Translations under genes and position numbers: made by a program
Assembly: GCF_040869045.1 (NCBI RefSeq)
Contig: NC_090322.1
Location: forward strand, 274,686,662-274,750,661
DNA: 64,000 nucleotides
Reading direction: 5' to 3'
From: Eurosta solidaginis
Lineage: Eukaryota > Arthropoda > Insecta > Diptera > Tephritidae
Shown here: positions 31,661 through 43,746 of the stretch, piece by piece
Layout: every line of letters starts with the position of its first letter
Numbering within the stretch: position 1 is the stretch's first letter
Notes under the pieces: generated by a model
Databases searched by the model: none
What the model was told of the DNA's origin: nothing
What the model saw: the letters and a program-made list of their open reading frames with translations, nothing else

Positions 31661-33769
31661 ACCCCCCTTTCCACTGATGTAAACGGGGACAAGTTCCTAT
31701 TGTCGTTTTGCATTGCCTCGTCAGTCGTTATTTTTAAGTAGCATTGATATCGTCTTTTGTCTTCGCGAAGACATCAACCGGCCATCAACTTTGACTTCTG
31801 CTGCAAGAGTCCAGGAATTCAAATTTTCGATATGAAAGCGTTCGCAATGATCGTAATCAAAAAAGCCATCTTATTAGAGGTTTTTCACCTATTTTTATTA
31901 TTTATTGGTGGTGGGTCCCACGCTCAACCTACAACCTGGACTTGGAATTTGCATTTAAGTCGGCTCTTTCGACCCGATCTGCTGAAAAGTTCTTCAGGAG
32001 TGTTTGTTCTTCATTAGGCATCCCCAAATACAAGCAACAGATGAACATTCGAGTAAAAACACAATTTTGACTACTAGAACGCAGGCATGTACGCAGGTAT
32101 GTATGTATGTGTGCAACTCACTAACTAGATGATCAATAAACCCGCATTTAGACACTTCAACACGAAACTGGATGAAGAACGAGCGGATATAAGAAGCTTA
32201 ACAAATTGTAAGAAATGCATAACTTAATATACTTAAGTAGAGTTTATATACCAAAATTTACAAAAATCTTTTACAGGCTTCAAAAGGCTGACTGAAGCGT
32301 AAATAAACTCTGAAAAAAATTATTCATAAAAAATGTCAATTTGCACATTTGAGTCAATGCGAATTATGGAAAAGGAGCCGAAAGTTTAACGCATACTAGA
32401 ATACTTGCACATAAATTCCCAAAAGCCCTTACAATGTACGTGTACACAGCCGTGCTTAACTCCATGCAGAGTTGAAGCTGGAGAGATCAACGGATGGCTG
32501 AGCTGACGAAAAGCGTTCATATTTCAGTTGTCATTTTACAACACTCACTCATTCGGTGATCAACCGTCAAAACGTAAATCATACGAGGAAGCACCAAATT
32601 TACAAATATGTGGATATTGACGTGTGCACTCACGATGTTCCAAACTGCATTTGAAGCAAGTATGACTACTTTTAGAGTGGTGTAAAATTTCATCCTTTGG
32701 GTTGAGTACTTGTTCCGAAAAATGTTACCTTATCCAAGTTCTAAAAAGGAATGCAGTTACGTAGGAGGTTCCTTAGAGATTAATGGAAAAGCACTGTCTA
32801 TAGTATTTGTTCGTTGTCGATGGGCAGCACAGTTTCAAGCTATACCTTAGTCTAATTTATATTGTATTGGTCGGCGAATAAAGACCTCACATACTTCGTC
32901 TTCCCGGTAAATACTGTAAGTTTTCCAGGACCAACTCTACTTGCTATTTCAAGACCCTTTTTCAAACAATTTCTGAGATTCTCATTTCCTTTCTTGCCAA
33001 TAGGTCAGTCTCCTTTTGGAAACTCGTATCACTCTAATACACTCGTTGCGTGACAAAAAATATTGATGATAGCTGGAATAAAAGAAGGATGCAATGGTAG
33101 GAACATTATAGTGTATCCAGAGGTATATGGCCTAGAACAAGCGCCTAGACTGTTTTAGGATCGTGCAGTCTCGGATACCAATGTACCAACTTAATGAAAT
33201 GAAATATCGCGCGTAGGTGCTGATTATCGCTAAAACCTATAGGGCATCTGAATGTCGTTCACTGTTGGGACCCCTGGCACAGCAGTGTGAAAGTTATTGA
33301 ATTTGCTAACGGCCAGGAAATATTGAGAAATTCCTAAGAAAAATCCAGAAATGCTCTGTTGAGGCAATGCACATGCTGTAAACCAAACGATATGATTGTG
33401 AGGTTATGTTTTGATAGGAAAGGAGCGATTTTTATTTTTTTAAATAAGTAAAACAGGTCTTTGTTCTATTGTACCGATGCTTCGATGTCAGGATAAGGAG
33501 GAAAAAAAGTCGCTTCATCATTTTCTCTGCAGAGCGCAAGGTCGATAGTCTGGTAGGGGTAGGGAAGGTTGATATTTCGCTCCCAGTTAAGTTAACACAC
33601 ACTCTGGGGGTATTCACAATGGAAGTTCCCAAGCATGCTCTCTCAATGAAAACTAATTTAGTATTATGGATGGTGAGGACGATATAACCAAAACGGGGCT
33701 TTGATAGATTTCCCTCTGTACCGCAACGATGCATAATGTAAATATTAATAGAGCTCATCATCATTCATC
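31661..33769. other. No gene; LINE-like remnant at 31661-31830
   Basis: 31700-31830 resembles 24880-24960 (GCCTCGTCAGTCGTT, TTCGCGAAGACATCAACCGG), consistent with the 5' part of the decayed LINE. From 31831 to 33769 the sequence is AT-rich. The opposing frames at 33432-33764 and 33469-33687 overlap and show no domain. Confidence 0.45.
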
Positions 33770-34510
33770 ATTAATTGGCGCCTAACCGCCTAAGCAATTT
33801 TGGCTGTTTCGTAATAAGTCACGACAGCTATTTCGCGATGACTTACGTACGCTTATTGGGACGACAAGGGTTATCAGTTTAGTTACTCTTCCTCTCCCAA
33901 TTCAGTGAAGGTCTCCTCCTTCCTCTGCTTCCAAACCGGGCCTGTCGACTGAAATACTTTTTTGGTCGGAGCATAATCGCCAGCGAAGCTTTTATTGCAC
34001 TGTCGTCCTATCTGCGTAGAACTCATACAGCTCATATTATTTGTTGAATTTTTTTTCATAGGCTAATCCGATCTAACCGCTGCTTAGTGCATACAGCTCA
34101 TTATTAAACCTCCTTCGATACTAGCTGTCGGCATCGAGGATAGGACCATACATTTTTGCGCGAACTTTTCTCTCGACCACTCCAAGATCCATCTCAACTT
34201 TTCTCGACACCGTCCATAGTTCCGAACTATACATAAGCCAACATCAGAACAGGAATGATGACCGACGTGTAGGGCGTTATTTTTGTTCGCTAAGAGAGGA
34301 CTTTACTTTTCAATTACCTACTCAGTCCAAAGTAGCAATTGTTTGCAAGAGATTTTCCTAGGGTGATTTCCCAGCTGGCATTGTTAATGCTGGTTACACA
34401 TAGACGAAGTCCTTCACAGTATCAACTTTACACCCGTCGACAGTGATGTAGACGGCGCGAATACGCCGATTCTTTCTTGGATGACAACAAGTACTTCATT
34501 CCGGCCTACT
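33770..34510 (-). pseudogene. Decayed RTE LINE 3' portion
   Basis: It begins TTAATTGGCGCCTAACCGCCTAA, the plus-strand view of the LINE 3' end. It continues with diverged matches to the C-terminal coding region (CGGAGCATAATCGCCAG, ACAGCTCATTATTAAACCTC) and reaches TGGATGACAACAAGTACTTCATT, matching the LINE near 17500. Frames are destroyed. Confidence 0.8.
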
Positions 34511-36149
34511 TTTTTTTGGCTCTTTATCTTTATTTATACCACATATTTATACAAGAGTCATCTTGTGTGGGTTACTTGGAAAGATATCAAATGAAGTGTT
34601 ACTCGTGCTCTTAAGGATTATGGCGGGATAGTCAGCACGTGTTATTTACGGATTGACTTAATATTGGGTTGAATAATCTTTTATATAGTTTGTACATAAT
34701 TCACATTTATATAAACCAAAATATTTTCGCACATACATCCACATATATGAGATAAACTAACCCGCTGCTTCTGGTGCAACGTGGAGCTTTGCATGCAGGC
34801 GAAGTTGAGAGTTCCATGACGAACGAAAATGTTGTAAAACCATCACAATTTATCAAGCGTCCGAAATATTTGTGGACCACACAAAATACAAATTTACGCA
34901 CTGCGTTACTTTGGAATTTACGACACTCCACTGGCGGGCGAACCCAAGAGTGGACATAGCGACAGAGCTCAGGGTGAAGAGTAACGCACTTAGAGGAGTA
35001 AAGTTTTGTAATGTTGAGAGATGTCAATGCTTTTGACAGTTTTTAGTCGGTTTATTAATTGCCATGTTAAGTTTGAAACTTTGTGCGAGCTACGACACGA
35101 TGACGAACTTCTTGTCAAGAAGCCGCACACCAACTCATATCTACAGAATCATACGTCGCCAAAATACTGCCAGCTCCAAGTGCTCACATGGTCTCAGCAA
35201 ACTGTTTCTATGGCAAACAATAAACGCTGATTCCACCAAGCAGCAGGTGATTGTTGCATGGATAACCGCTGAGCATCGTTTATGCATGTGGTGATTTGGT
35301 TATGAGTTAGGGACGAGCAAGGATTCCTAGCCAAGAGCATTAATTTCCTTTCGCATTTGATTTGTATTGCTTAAATGTAGTAGGTGTATAATGATGTATG
35401 TATGTGTGTGCGTTTTTAAAAAATGTGTGACTTTATGATTTTCGATTTGTATGCATTTGACTGTATGGATGTGTGTGTATGTGCCGGTGTGTTTGGTACG
35501 CAAGGGCTTTGCATTTGCCGCACATCCATCAATTAAACGTCTACTTGCGTACTCATCATTCGATTATTCACATGAATATTGACGAATACTTTTGCTGCAT
35601 GCCCCAACAGCGACGATTGACTATTGTTTTTTTTTTTTTTTCAAGTTGCATGCGTCTGTGACTCTACATTTGATTGAAAGTTCTTCAGAACGACTGTGCT
35701 ATTGATTATTTGGGAAGTTCACATTTATACAAAAACTAATGTACGTTCCATGTATGTGTATATATGTGAATATATCATATCATATGGATATATTCATCAG
35801 CATTTACAAGTCATAATTGTTGGTGTAAACTACATACAAATCACACAAAGTAATTAATTAAGAGAATCACTTCAAATTAATCATCACTCAATGTCCCCGC
35901 TTATTTATTGTCTCCATTAAATGGATATTTTATGTGGCGCGTCCGTTTGCTTAAAGCTGTGCTAAGTGTTGACCAATACTAACCTTGCGATTCATCCGCT
36001 CGACAAGTCTTCCGCGTCTAACACCACCTTTTTTATTACAGGTATAATACGAAACGAGGTTAGTAAAGATTTCCATATCGTCAGCGTGGAGGTAAAGGCT
36101 GCTAAATCCATCCAACAAAATTTTACAATAGACGAAAAACTCAGTTGAA
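34511..36149. other. No gene recognised
   Basis: AT-rich DNA with a 15-T run near 35627 and GTATGTGTGTG tracts (35395-35495). The frame at 34707-35027 (minus) overlaps one on the other strand and lacks motifs. Confidence 0.45.
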
Positions 36150-36290
36150 TGAAAAGGTAACAAAGAGTTCATTAAGCCATGCCTGTCCGTTTGTCCGCCT
36201 CTCTGTGAAAATGATTGCTTGGGTAAATTTTGAGATACCTTATTAAATTTTGGCATGTGGTTCCTAGATACTCATATCCCTTCGCTATAT
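36150..36290 (+). repeat. DINE-1-like fragment
   Basis: TTAAGCCATGCCTGTCCGTT and TGTCCGCC, followed by GGGTAAATTTTGAGATACC, correspond to the GCCATGTCCGTCTGTC and GAGGTATCTTAATGAAATC parts of the DINE-like copies near 41580 and 50940. The ends are not recognisable. Confidence 0.5.
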
Positions 36291-36687
36291 ATATATTTAT
36301 ATATCATATTTTAAGGCAACATAAAAGCTCCATTATTCAGTAAATGATGCGCCAACATTAACTAAATATCTTCTGTGAATTAAAATGACGAATATTTATA
36401 AAATTTTGTCATTTCAGCAAAATGACTAGTCTTGTCACAGGCAGGGCCGCAGAGAGCCGAGCCGGGCCCTGGGACAGTTCGCGTTTACGATCCCCCCTAA
36501 AAAATATACTCAATCCATAAAAAAAAATAACATAACATACACAAATTTTTCAATTCACATTGTCAGTTTTATTTCATATAAAATAAGATTTACTGAAGCA
36601 CTTACATACATAAATGAAATGCTAGATTTCATTGTTTGATTTGCTTACATTAACTTTTTCTAAATATGTACATTTTAAGAGCTTGAA

Positions 36688-37900
36688 TCAGCCAAGCAAA
36701 ATCTTCCGTGCTTTTTGGTCTGCGAATATGGAAATTACCGATTCAAAACTAATGCTGCGAGCAAGGCTGGACTCCAACGCCAACGTTCCAAGGCTTGTCA
36801 AGCGATTGTGGCTCATAGTAGAACGTAAAAAATTTTTCACGCGAGACAATAGACTAAAAGAACGCTCCCCTTCAGCCACACTGACTGGAATTGTGCAAAA
36901 TATTCTTAATGCTATGCAGATGTTCGGAAATAATACTTCCATCTTCAAGTCATGAAATTTGTTCAGAAGTTGAAATGGTGGCAGCGAATCACATCCCAAA
37001 TTTGCTAAGTGAGTGGCCTTGAGATGAATGATTTCATCTATTAGATCCGTAGAAATATCGATACCGCAAATCTTGCAGAATGCCGCTGCCTTTTCTCTGA
37101 GCTCTTCTTTTGTCAGATCCTGATACTTCCACAAAAAACTAAATTTAATCGCAGTGTCATTTACGGCTTCGAAACGTCTTGTCATGTTACCAATCAAGCA
37201 GTTCATAAGAGCGTAAAAAACTTGCTGTTTCAATTGAGTTTTGGAATCACACTCAGGTGATTCGCCAGGTAATTTATCGAACTGGCGCTTTCTTATCTTC
37301 CTTCTTTTCTTCTTTTCCCTGCGAAGGTATTCACAACTCCTATACTCCCTGCCAGAACTTTACATTCTTGAAGTATGATCGACCATTGATGCCTGAACTT
37401 CTTCAACTCATCAATCAAGCTACGTATATTTTCTGTATCCATGTCCAGTGTGGCATTTCTAGCTTGCAGGTACCAGATTTCGATAGTTGATTACCGTCAG
37501 CACTTTGAGCCAAATGGAGGCTAAGAGGATACACCCAAATTTCCCCATATATGCTTCAATACCTTCCAAATCCGTTACTGTTTCCGAACTCAGATTCAAA
37601 AGCTTGATTTCATCAATAGGGGAATGCGAGTTGCGAAAGGTTTCACACTATCCACACGAGCAGACCATCGTGTTTTTGACATGCTGTGCAAGGAGCAATT
37701 AGTTTTTTCCTTGAGAATTTCTCATCTCTGAGGGCTTGCGCTAAAGATATTATACAATTTCTGCATAATACCGAAAAATGTGATGACTTATGCAGCAGCT
37801 TGCACTCCACATAAATGTAAACTAAGACAAGCACAAGGTGCAAATATTACCAGGGAATTATCTCTCAGGAATGACTCTGCGCTCCTTTGTAATGACCGCT
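36688..37900 (-). pseudogene. hAT-type transposase remnant (ZMYM1-like)
   Basis: The 181-codon frame at 36688-37233 ends in a hAT dimerisation domain (SVAEGERSFSLLSRVKNFLR then STMSHNRL and SLGTLALES). Sequence up to about 37900 still reads as transposase in several frames (HQWSIILQECKVLAG-like and SLAQALRDEKFSRKK), with stops and frameshifts. hAT transposases cut and paste DNA. The element looks related to those whose host relatives are annotated as zinc finger MYM-type 1 proteins. I could not find its terminal inverted repeats. Confidence 0.8.
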
Positions 37901-38150
37901 CATATTACTGCCATTATCATACCCTTACCCACGGTTATGAAATGTTTTAAATAATATTCAGACTGCATGATCAAATAAGAAAAATTTCCCGATAGGAGAA
38001 ATATATAAAAAAATGCTTATTATGCGTTTTTTCAAACCTCTTTGGAATTTTAATAATAATTTGTTTTCTGTTTGTATGAGTTAATCGGGGATTGCCCGTA
38101 TTGCTTTAAATGTATGAAACATTTATTTCAAGCAATTTTTTAATTTTATA

Positions 38151-38843
38151 ATTTATTTAATAATTTGGGAAAAATTTAAACAACGTGGCGTCAGGACGAA
38201 CAAGGCGACAGCTGTTTCGATTATACCTTGTAAATCTCTTCAAACCCTTTTCTCCCGGGAGTGGGATTCGAACCCGCACTCCTACGATAGTTGAAATCGT
38301 TATAAACATGCATAACTTTAACACATAATTACATATGATTAATATAAGTTAGCACCAACTAAGTCAACATTCGAGCTGACGCTAATGTAAGGAGCTTAGG
38401 ATACTTAATAATAATTTTGAAGCAAACAGGAAAAGGCCCAGACGCCTGATCAGCAAAAACACAAATATTGTGAACGACATCCGGAATTGAATTGGGAACA
38501 ACATCCGCCACGCGCCGAACGAAATAATGCTGGCACAGGTAGAATTAAGTTATATTTAGAACTAATTTACCATTTTAAGTCAGTCAGTTGTAAACGTTCA
38601 GTTTTAATTCGTGAGTAAGAAAGTAAGGTCTTACGACCAATAATTAAATTAGTGAATAAATAATAATAAAGGTCTTGATACCCAAAAAATTAATTTTTTA
38701 GTACTATCGTAGGAGTGCGGGTTCGAATCCCACTTCCGGGAGAAAAGGCTTTGAAGAGATTTACAAGGTATAATCGAAACAGCTGTCGCCTTGTTCGTCC
38801 TGACGTCACGTTGTTTAAATTTTTCCCAAATTATTAAATAAAA
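38151..38843. mobile_element. Foldback element with 140-bp inverted arms carrying a B box
   Basis: The arms 38151-38290 and 38704-38843 are inverted copies that differ at only about 3 of 140 positions by eye. Each arm includes the perfect Pol III B-box word GGTTCGAATCC, at 38264-38274 (minus) and 38720-38730 (plus), inside a T-arm-like context (GTGCGGGTTCGAATCCCAC). The 413-bp interior is AT-rich and noncoding. The near-identity implies recent insertion or gene conversion between the arms. A target duplication could not be fixed because the flanks are low-complexity AT. Confidence 0.85.
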
Positions 38844-40029
38844 AATAATTTGTTTTGTTATTAATATTTTTTATTTTTATTAATTATTAATGACAAAAAA
38901 AATTATTTATTAATAAAAAAAATAAATGAATGGGTACTACTTGAAAAAATTACTTTCCCAACTCCACCCAAAGATCAAGCACAAACCGTTCTTGAACTGA
39001 CATCAAGAAATGTTAAATCGACGACAAAATATTTTCGAAGCGTGAGAACGCAAAATCTTAAATCAAGCCCAAGCAAGGCTTGAAATGAGCACAGAAGGTT
39101 CACACATCAATACCAAAGTGGTCATAAAATACGAACGGTGTGCTTGAAAAAACTGTTCTTAAAACAAGCCCATCGGTCACGAGTTAAGAAAAAACGCACT
39201 TAACAGACTTTTGTCAACGAATGTTCTTAATTTTGAATGTGTTTCGTTCGTTTTAGAACGATTTTTTTCTGAGTGTTCTGGAAAAAACCCTTTTGCAGCA
39301 GCTGCATGTAGAATGACGATGTAGAATCATGGAGACTTCATGCTTGACTGATCCAGATTTGCCACAACTAGGCGCATATCTTTCGGTTTCGCTTCACTGG
39401 GGTCTCCGTATGATTTATCTAGGGTCGAGATCCCTTAGATAAATATAGCTAACGTCACCGTTATCTTATGTAGTATCACAACGAACCTTTATGTTGTGTA
39501 AGAGAGCTTCCCTGACTACAAAATCAGTTATACTAAGGCATCTTTCGTCGTCGAATATTTTTTATGCGTGTTCTGTTGTAGTTTTGTTTCCTTGCATGCA
39601 TGTATCTTCATATGTGGCGGCTTACTGCAGTGTTTTGAGAGTTTTTTTTTGGATTAGAGAAGTGTTGTTGCTGTTGTTTGGTTTTTTTTGTTTCAAAATC
39701 TAGCTATGTTTTGAATTAAAATTATTAAAAAAAAAAAAACAAACATAATTTTTAAACAAAGCTTTCTTGGCCCTAAATATATTTAGCAACTTTGCGTTAA
39801 TGTGCGATTCTAAGCTTTAAACACGTTAGGGCAACTGATGAAAGTTCGCAAGCCCCTCGAAAAGTTCGTAAACCATGTATACTCGCAAGCTTATATGGAA
39901 TATTGTCGCATTTCCGAGGTTTCCATAGTTGCAAGGCAATTGCCAGTTTGAATGAGTTCCCTTATTATTTCTTACATCGCAAAGTATATTTGAACTTACT
40001 TCCTCAGAGGAAGGAAGTTTCCTCATTTA
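38844..40029. other. No gene recognised
   Basis: 38860-38935 is almost pure A/T. The stretch ending TTTTTTCTGAGTGTT at about 39280 resembles a DNA-transposon terminus, but I found no matching opposite end. An A-run lies near 39728. No coding evidence. Confidence 0.45.
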
Positions 40030-40850
40030 GTACAATTTATTTCCTTTATATTAAGTCGGTTGAATGTTTGTCCGTATAAAAAATAAAAATAAATGTAAGG
40101 CGCGATAACCTCCGAAGAAATTTTAGGTCGAGCTTCTCTTCCAATTTGCGTCGTGCTCCTTTAATTTTTTTTTTACAAATTGGCGGGATGATACCTACTT
40201 ATTTTTTTTTCACTGAGAGCTTTTCTTGGCAGAATTACACTCGGAGCGATTGCAAACACTGCCGAGGGGCGACCCCGCTAGAAAAATTTTCTTCTAGTTG
40301 AAAGTTGTCCTTATATTCAACAGAAACCTTGCAATCGATTTAAAGTAACTTCTCGTTGAGCTACAAATGTGAAACTTCACACATGGTTTAAGACACCGAA
40401 GCAATACAACAACAAAAAGAAAAAAAATCTGTTAGGTGGCGCAGGGATCGAAATATTTAGATGAGAATTTGGAAATTTGAAAACGGCTTTTAAGCAACTT
40501 CTCGATGAGCTAGAGACCCGAAATTTCAAATTGAATTCAGGGGCCCATGACAGTATAAAACATAATACATTAACAAAAATCGTACGGAACGGGGGGAATC
40601 TCCCGATTAATTTTTAAGAGACTTCGCATTGAGCTACAATTTTCATACGTAGTTGAGAAGTTGGCGACAATACATAAAATGGGAGAAACACTCTGATAGG
40701 TGGTGCACGGGTCAAAATAGAAATCTCGCCCAAATTTGCAAATATTTGCAGTTTAGTTTTAAATAGCTTCCATATAAGCTAGAGACCTGACTGAAGATTC
40801 AATACATAGCCTTCAAAATTCTACTTGATGTGCCAGGGATATACATTAGA
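40030..40850 (+). mobile_element. Degraded Helitron-like tandem units
   Basis: AGGTGGCGCAGGGATCGAAA (about 40435) is the reverse complement of the GATC...GCGCCACCT core of the H1/H2 units. TAAG(T/C)AACTTCTCG(T/A)TGAGCTA recurs at about 40344 and 40492, with looser copies near 40612 and 40762; it corresponds in reverse to the AGCTTATCGGGAAGTTACTT part of H1. It is an old copy in the orientation opposite to H1. It is interrupted by a SINE at 40079-40304. Confidence 0.6.
40079..40304 (-). mobile_element. SINE, 5'-truncated copy c
   Basis: It has the tail TGTAAGGCGCGATAACCTCC and the body down to TTTTCTTCTAGTTGAA, without the tRNA head. It is flanked by an 11-bp near-perfect duplication, TTGTCCGTATA at 40068-40078 and TTGTCCTTATA at 40305-40315. 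Removing it rejoins the Helitron-like sequence also seen near 22045-22095. Confidence 0.85.
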
Positions 40851-41540
40851 CTGGGTCGATTTATTAACCGATATCGCGCCATCGATTTTTCGATAGGATT
40901 TGGGCTTAGGAAAAAAAAGTTGCACTACGCATACCCAGAAAAATGAATTTCAAGCCTGCGAAAAAAAAAAAATGGCGAAAGGGAGTTAGGGTAGGTGGGC
41001 GAAAGGTTAATATACATACTTAGAGATATTTAGAACATACATACAGAACAGGGGAAAACTTCCAAACGATTTTTAAATTTATTTTATTTTGTGCTAGACT
41101 AGGAATTATGTAACTAAACAAATTTTCGATTCGTTGCGCTGGGACTGAGATATCTACATTATTTTAATTGATGGTCTACTTTGCATGAATCTTGAATTTT
41201 ATTAAGGCAGCGCAACTCTGCGCCGTGTTGTGTTGATTCCGAGCCGACATCTGTAATTCGGTATTCGGAAATTTCTGCTAGTCAACACTTTCACTCAATT
41301 CATAACAAGTACTGTATGCATTCTGAAATAACTAAAGTAAGTTTTTCACCTCGTAATAAATGAGGCACTACTCTTTTCCATTAGAACTAAGAAGTAGAAA
41401 ATGAAATATCAATAAAATTAATTGACTAAATATTGATAAGTTGACTCCTTTCCTGCCAACTTTCCAATCCACGTAATGTGCGCTCCACTTTTATATTTTC
41501 AGCAAGAATTGTTTATATAAAAGAAGTGCTTAAAATTTGT
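40851..41540. other. No gene recognised; possible repeat at 40852-41010
   Basis: 40852-41010 (CTGGGTCGATTTATTAACCG, ATCGATTTTTCGATAGG, AGTTGCACTACGCATACC) has the look of an interspersed repeat. Its only partner in this window is a weak one near 54418. The rest is AT-rich. Confidence 0.35.
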
Positions 41541-41970
41541 ATATTCATCTGAGCAGAGCTCACAGAGTATATTAAATTCATTTAGCCATGTCCTTACGTC
41601 CGTCCGTCCGTCTGTCCGTAAACACAATAACTTGAGTAAATTTGAGGTATCTTAATGAAATCTGATATGTAAGTTCCTGTGCACTCATCTCAGATAATGA
41701 ACGAAATCGGACTATAACCACGCCCACTTTTTCGATATCGAAAATTTCAAAAAAGTGCAATAATTCATTGGCAAAGACGGATAAAGCGATTAAACTTGTT
41801 AGGAGGGTTGACCTTATGACGCAGAATAGAAAATTAGTAAAATTTTGGACAATTGGAGTGGCGCTGCCCACTTTTGAAAGAAGGTAATTTAAAAGTTTTG
41901 CATGCTGTAATTTGGCAGCTGAGTATGTAATGTTCGGTTACACCCGAACTTAGCCTTCCTTAGTTGTTTA
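41541..41970 (+). mobile_element. DINE-1-like element, short copy 2
   Basis: It starts TATATTCATCTGAGCAGAGC and contains TTAGCCATGTCC, CCACGCCCACTTTTTCGATA and GACAATTGGAGTGGC. It ends CTGAGTATGTAATG plus the hairpin GTTCGG...CCGAAC (41932-41949) and CCTTCCTTAGTTG. It lacks the 130-bp array of copy 1, so it is about 430 bp. Confidence 0.75.
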
Positions 41971-43705
41971 AATTTCTTTTTATTTTTAAATTTTTTTGGT
42001 CAAATCTGAACATTGTTTACTTTTTTGATATTCAATCGTGCTTATACGGCATTTATCGGAGAAGGAAGTTGTTCAGTTAGTTACCCTTATTGACGTATGC
42101 TACAGTAAACATGCAGCTGCCGTCCAGATATGGATGTAATTCAATACGTCAATTTGTTACTCAGATTTCATTAATGTATACATAATTAATAAAAATATAA
42201 TTAGTAAACATTTTTGATTAATCAGTAAAATGGAATTAAGTATAAATCTATATATAAATACGCTACAGGCTAATATTTCAATTTGATCTTTGAATGCAAC
42301 GTTTGACCGATTTGGATGAAGTATACAGCAAATTGTAAGAAATAGAGTTCTTCAGTGTATATGGGGTACTTATGGTATTTAGAGAGCGTGGCATCTGATA
42401 TATATACCAACATTTGTAAAATGAAATATCTCTATTAATGCCAGGCAAATGATACTTGGCGGGTAGATGCCCAACATCGGTATTTTATCAGTGGAGAAAA
42501 GTTTAAACAATTGCAAAAGAGGGTGTGGTACCTCCCATGCAAATGTTTCTTTCCATATCAAATATCTTCTAAACCAATAAAATCACATTAATTTAACTTG
42601 GCATAGCTGTCAATATTCCTAAAGCCAACGTTTTAACGAAAGTTGGAGAATATATATATGCAGCAATAAATGGAAAATTAAATATATCTAAGGGTAGTAT
42701 TACCAGGGCAGTGATACCAAGCAGGCAGAAGCAAAATATCGATATTATATAAGGGAGTGTGGCATCTTCCATACAATTTTGACGTCCATATCGCGTATCT
42801 CCTCCTTGTTGCTTAAACTTGGCATAGTTTGGCACCTACCATACAAACTCGTAACTACCAAATCTGCATCGCCGGAATTTGCTGGATATAGCTAAGGTCG
42901 GAAGTCTTGTGAAAGTGTATACTCATAGATATATATCTTCATATCGTTGGCTTACAGTGTAAACTTGCTAAGTACCGTTTTTTCCAAAAATTAATTTATA
43001 TATATTTCGATAGTGCAACAACCAGGAGAAACAGTAACTTCAAATATTAACCACACACAAAGTAAAAACTTTATCTGACGAGTTTACGTCCCATGCTCTC
43101 CGTGAAAAATTCCCATGTAAAATTTTTGTATGTCGGGTAGTAGGTTTGCGCCCTAAGCCGAACAAATATTTCAAATTCATTTTGGTTTAGCCCATTCGTA
43201 TGGTTTAGCCTATTTGAATAAGTTATTCGCCGATATAATTATAATTGCATCCTCAGGGCGTAGGTTAAACATTTCGTACAAAGAGCTGATATATCAAAAA
43301 CACCTGTTTGGTGAAGCCGGGTCCGTCTAAAAAATTCCATTAAAGCTTTAATTTTGATATTTCGTATTTAAGAAATCGGATTGTTAGAAGTTTCGACTCC
43401 GGGCGATATAGTTTCATTAACCGCACATCCCTATAATTTATAATAATACTTTTAGGCATTTTTCATTGGAAAAAATCAAGTTGGAAAAATATTCTTATAT
43501 GTAGAGTAATCTCCCCTCATCTTTTCCAGAGCGAAATAAAAATATTTTTGATTCAAATTATTTATGCATGCATTTTTATATATTCAATTATAGTACATAT
43601 GTACAATATCGTATACGCTAATAAGAAACATTTGATTAAGATAAAAATTACCCACTAAATTAACAAAATTTCTATGCTTGAAACTAAATCTTTAAAAAAT
43701 ATTTT
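41971..43705. other. No gene; degenerate repetition at 42385-42860
   Basis: Words of the type GTGTGG(C/T)A(T/C)CT(T/C)CCAT(A/G)CAA recur at about 42385, 42525, 42755 and 42827, suggesting an old tandem or interspersed repeat of unknown class. The remainder is AT-rich DNA downstream of the second Fox gene. Confidence 0.4.
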
Positions 43706-43711
43706 TTTATT
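43706..43711 (-). terminator. Polyadenylation signal of Fox paralogue 2
   Basis: AATAAA on the minus strand, 35 bp after the stop codon. Paralogue 3 has the same signal 34 bp after its stop. Both imply very short 3' UTRs. Confidence 0.6.
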
Positions 43712-43746
43712 TTAGTTAATGCTAAAATAATGGCCTTTCCCTCATT

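Noticed and set aside
38264..38274. tRNA gene at the GGTTCGAATCC words (both arms of the foldback)
   Set aside because: Only a T-arm-like portion is present; no D-arm, anticodon arm or acceptor stem could be laid out.
38940..39290. A second TIR transposon ending TTTTTTCTGAGTGTT
   Set aside because: I could not find the matching inverted end, so the boundaries and even the class are unsupported.
43146..43270. Short inverted repeat GCGCCCTAAG / CTCAGGGCG
   Set aside because: Too short and imperfect to distinguish from chance in 64 kb.
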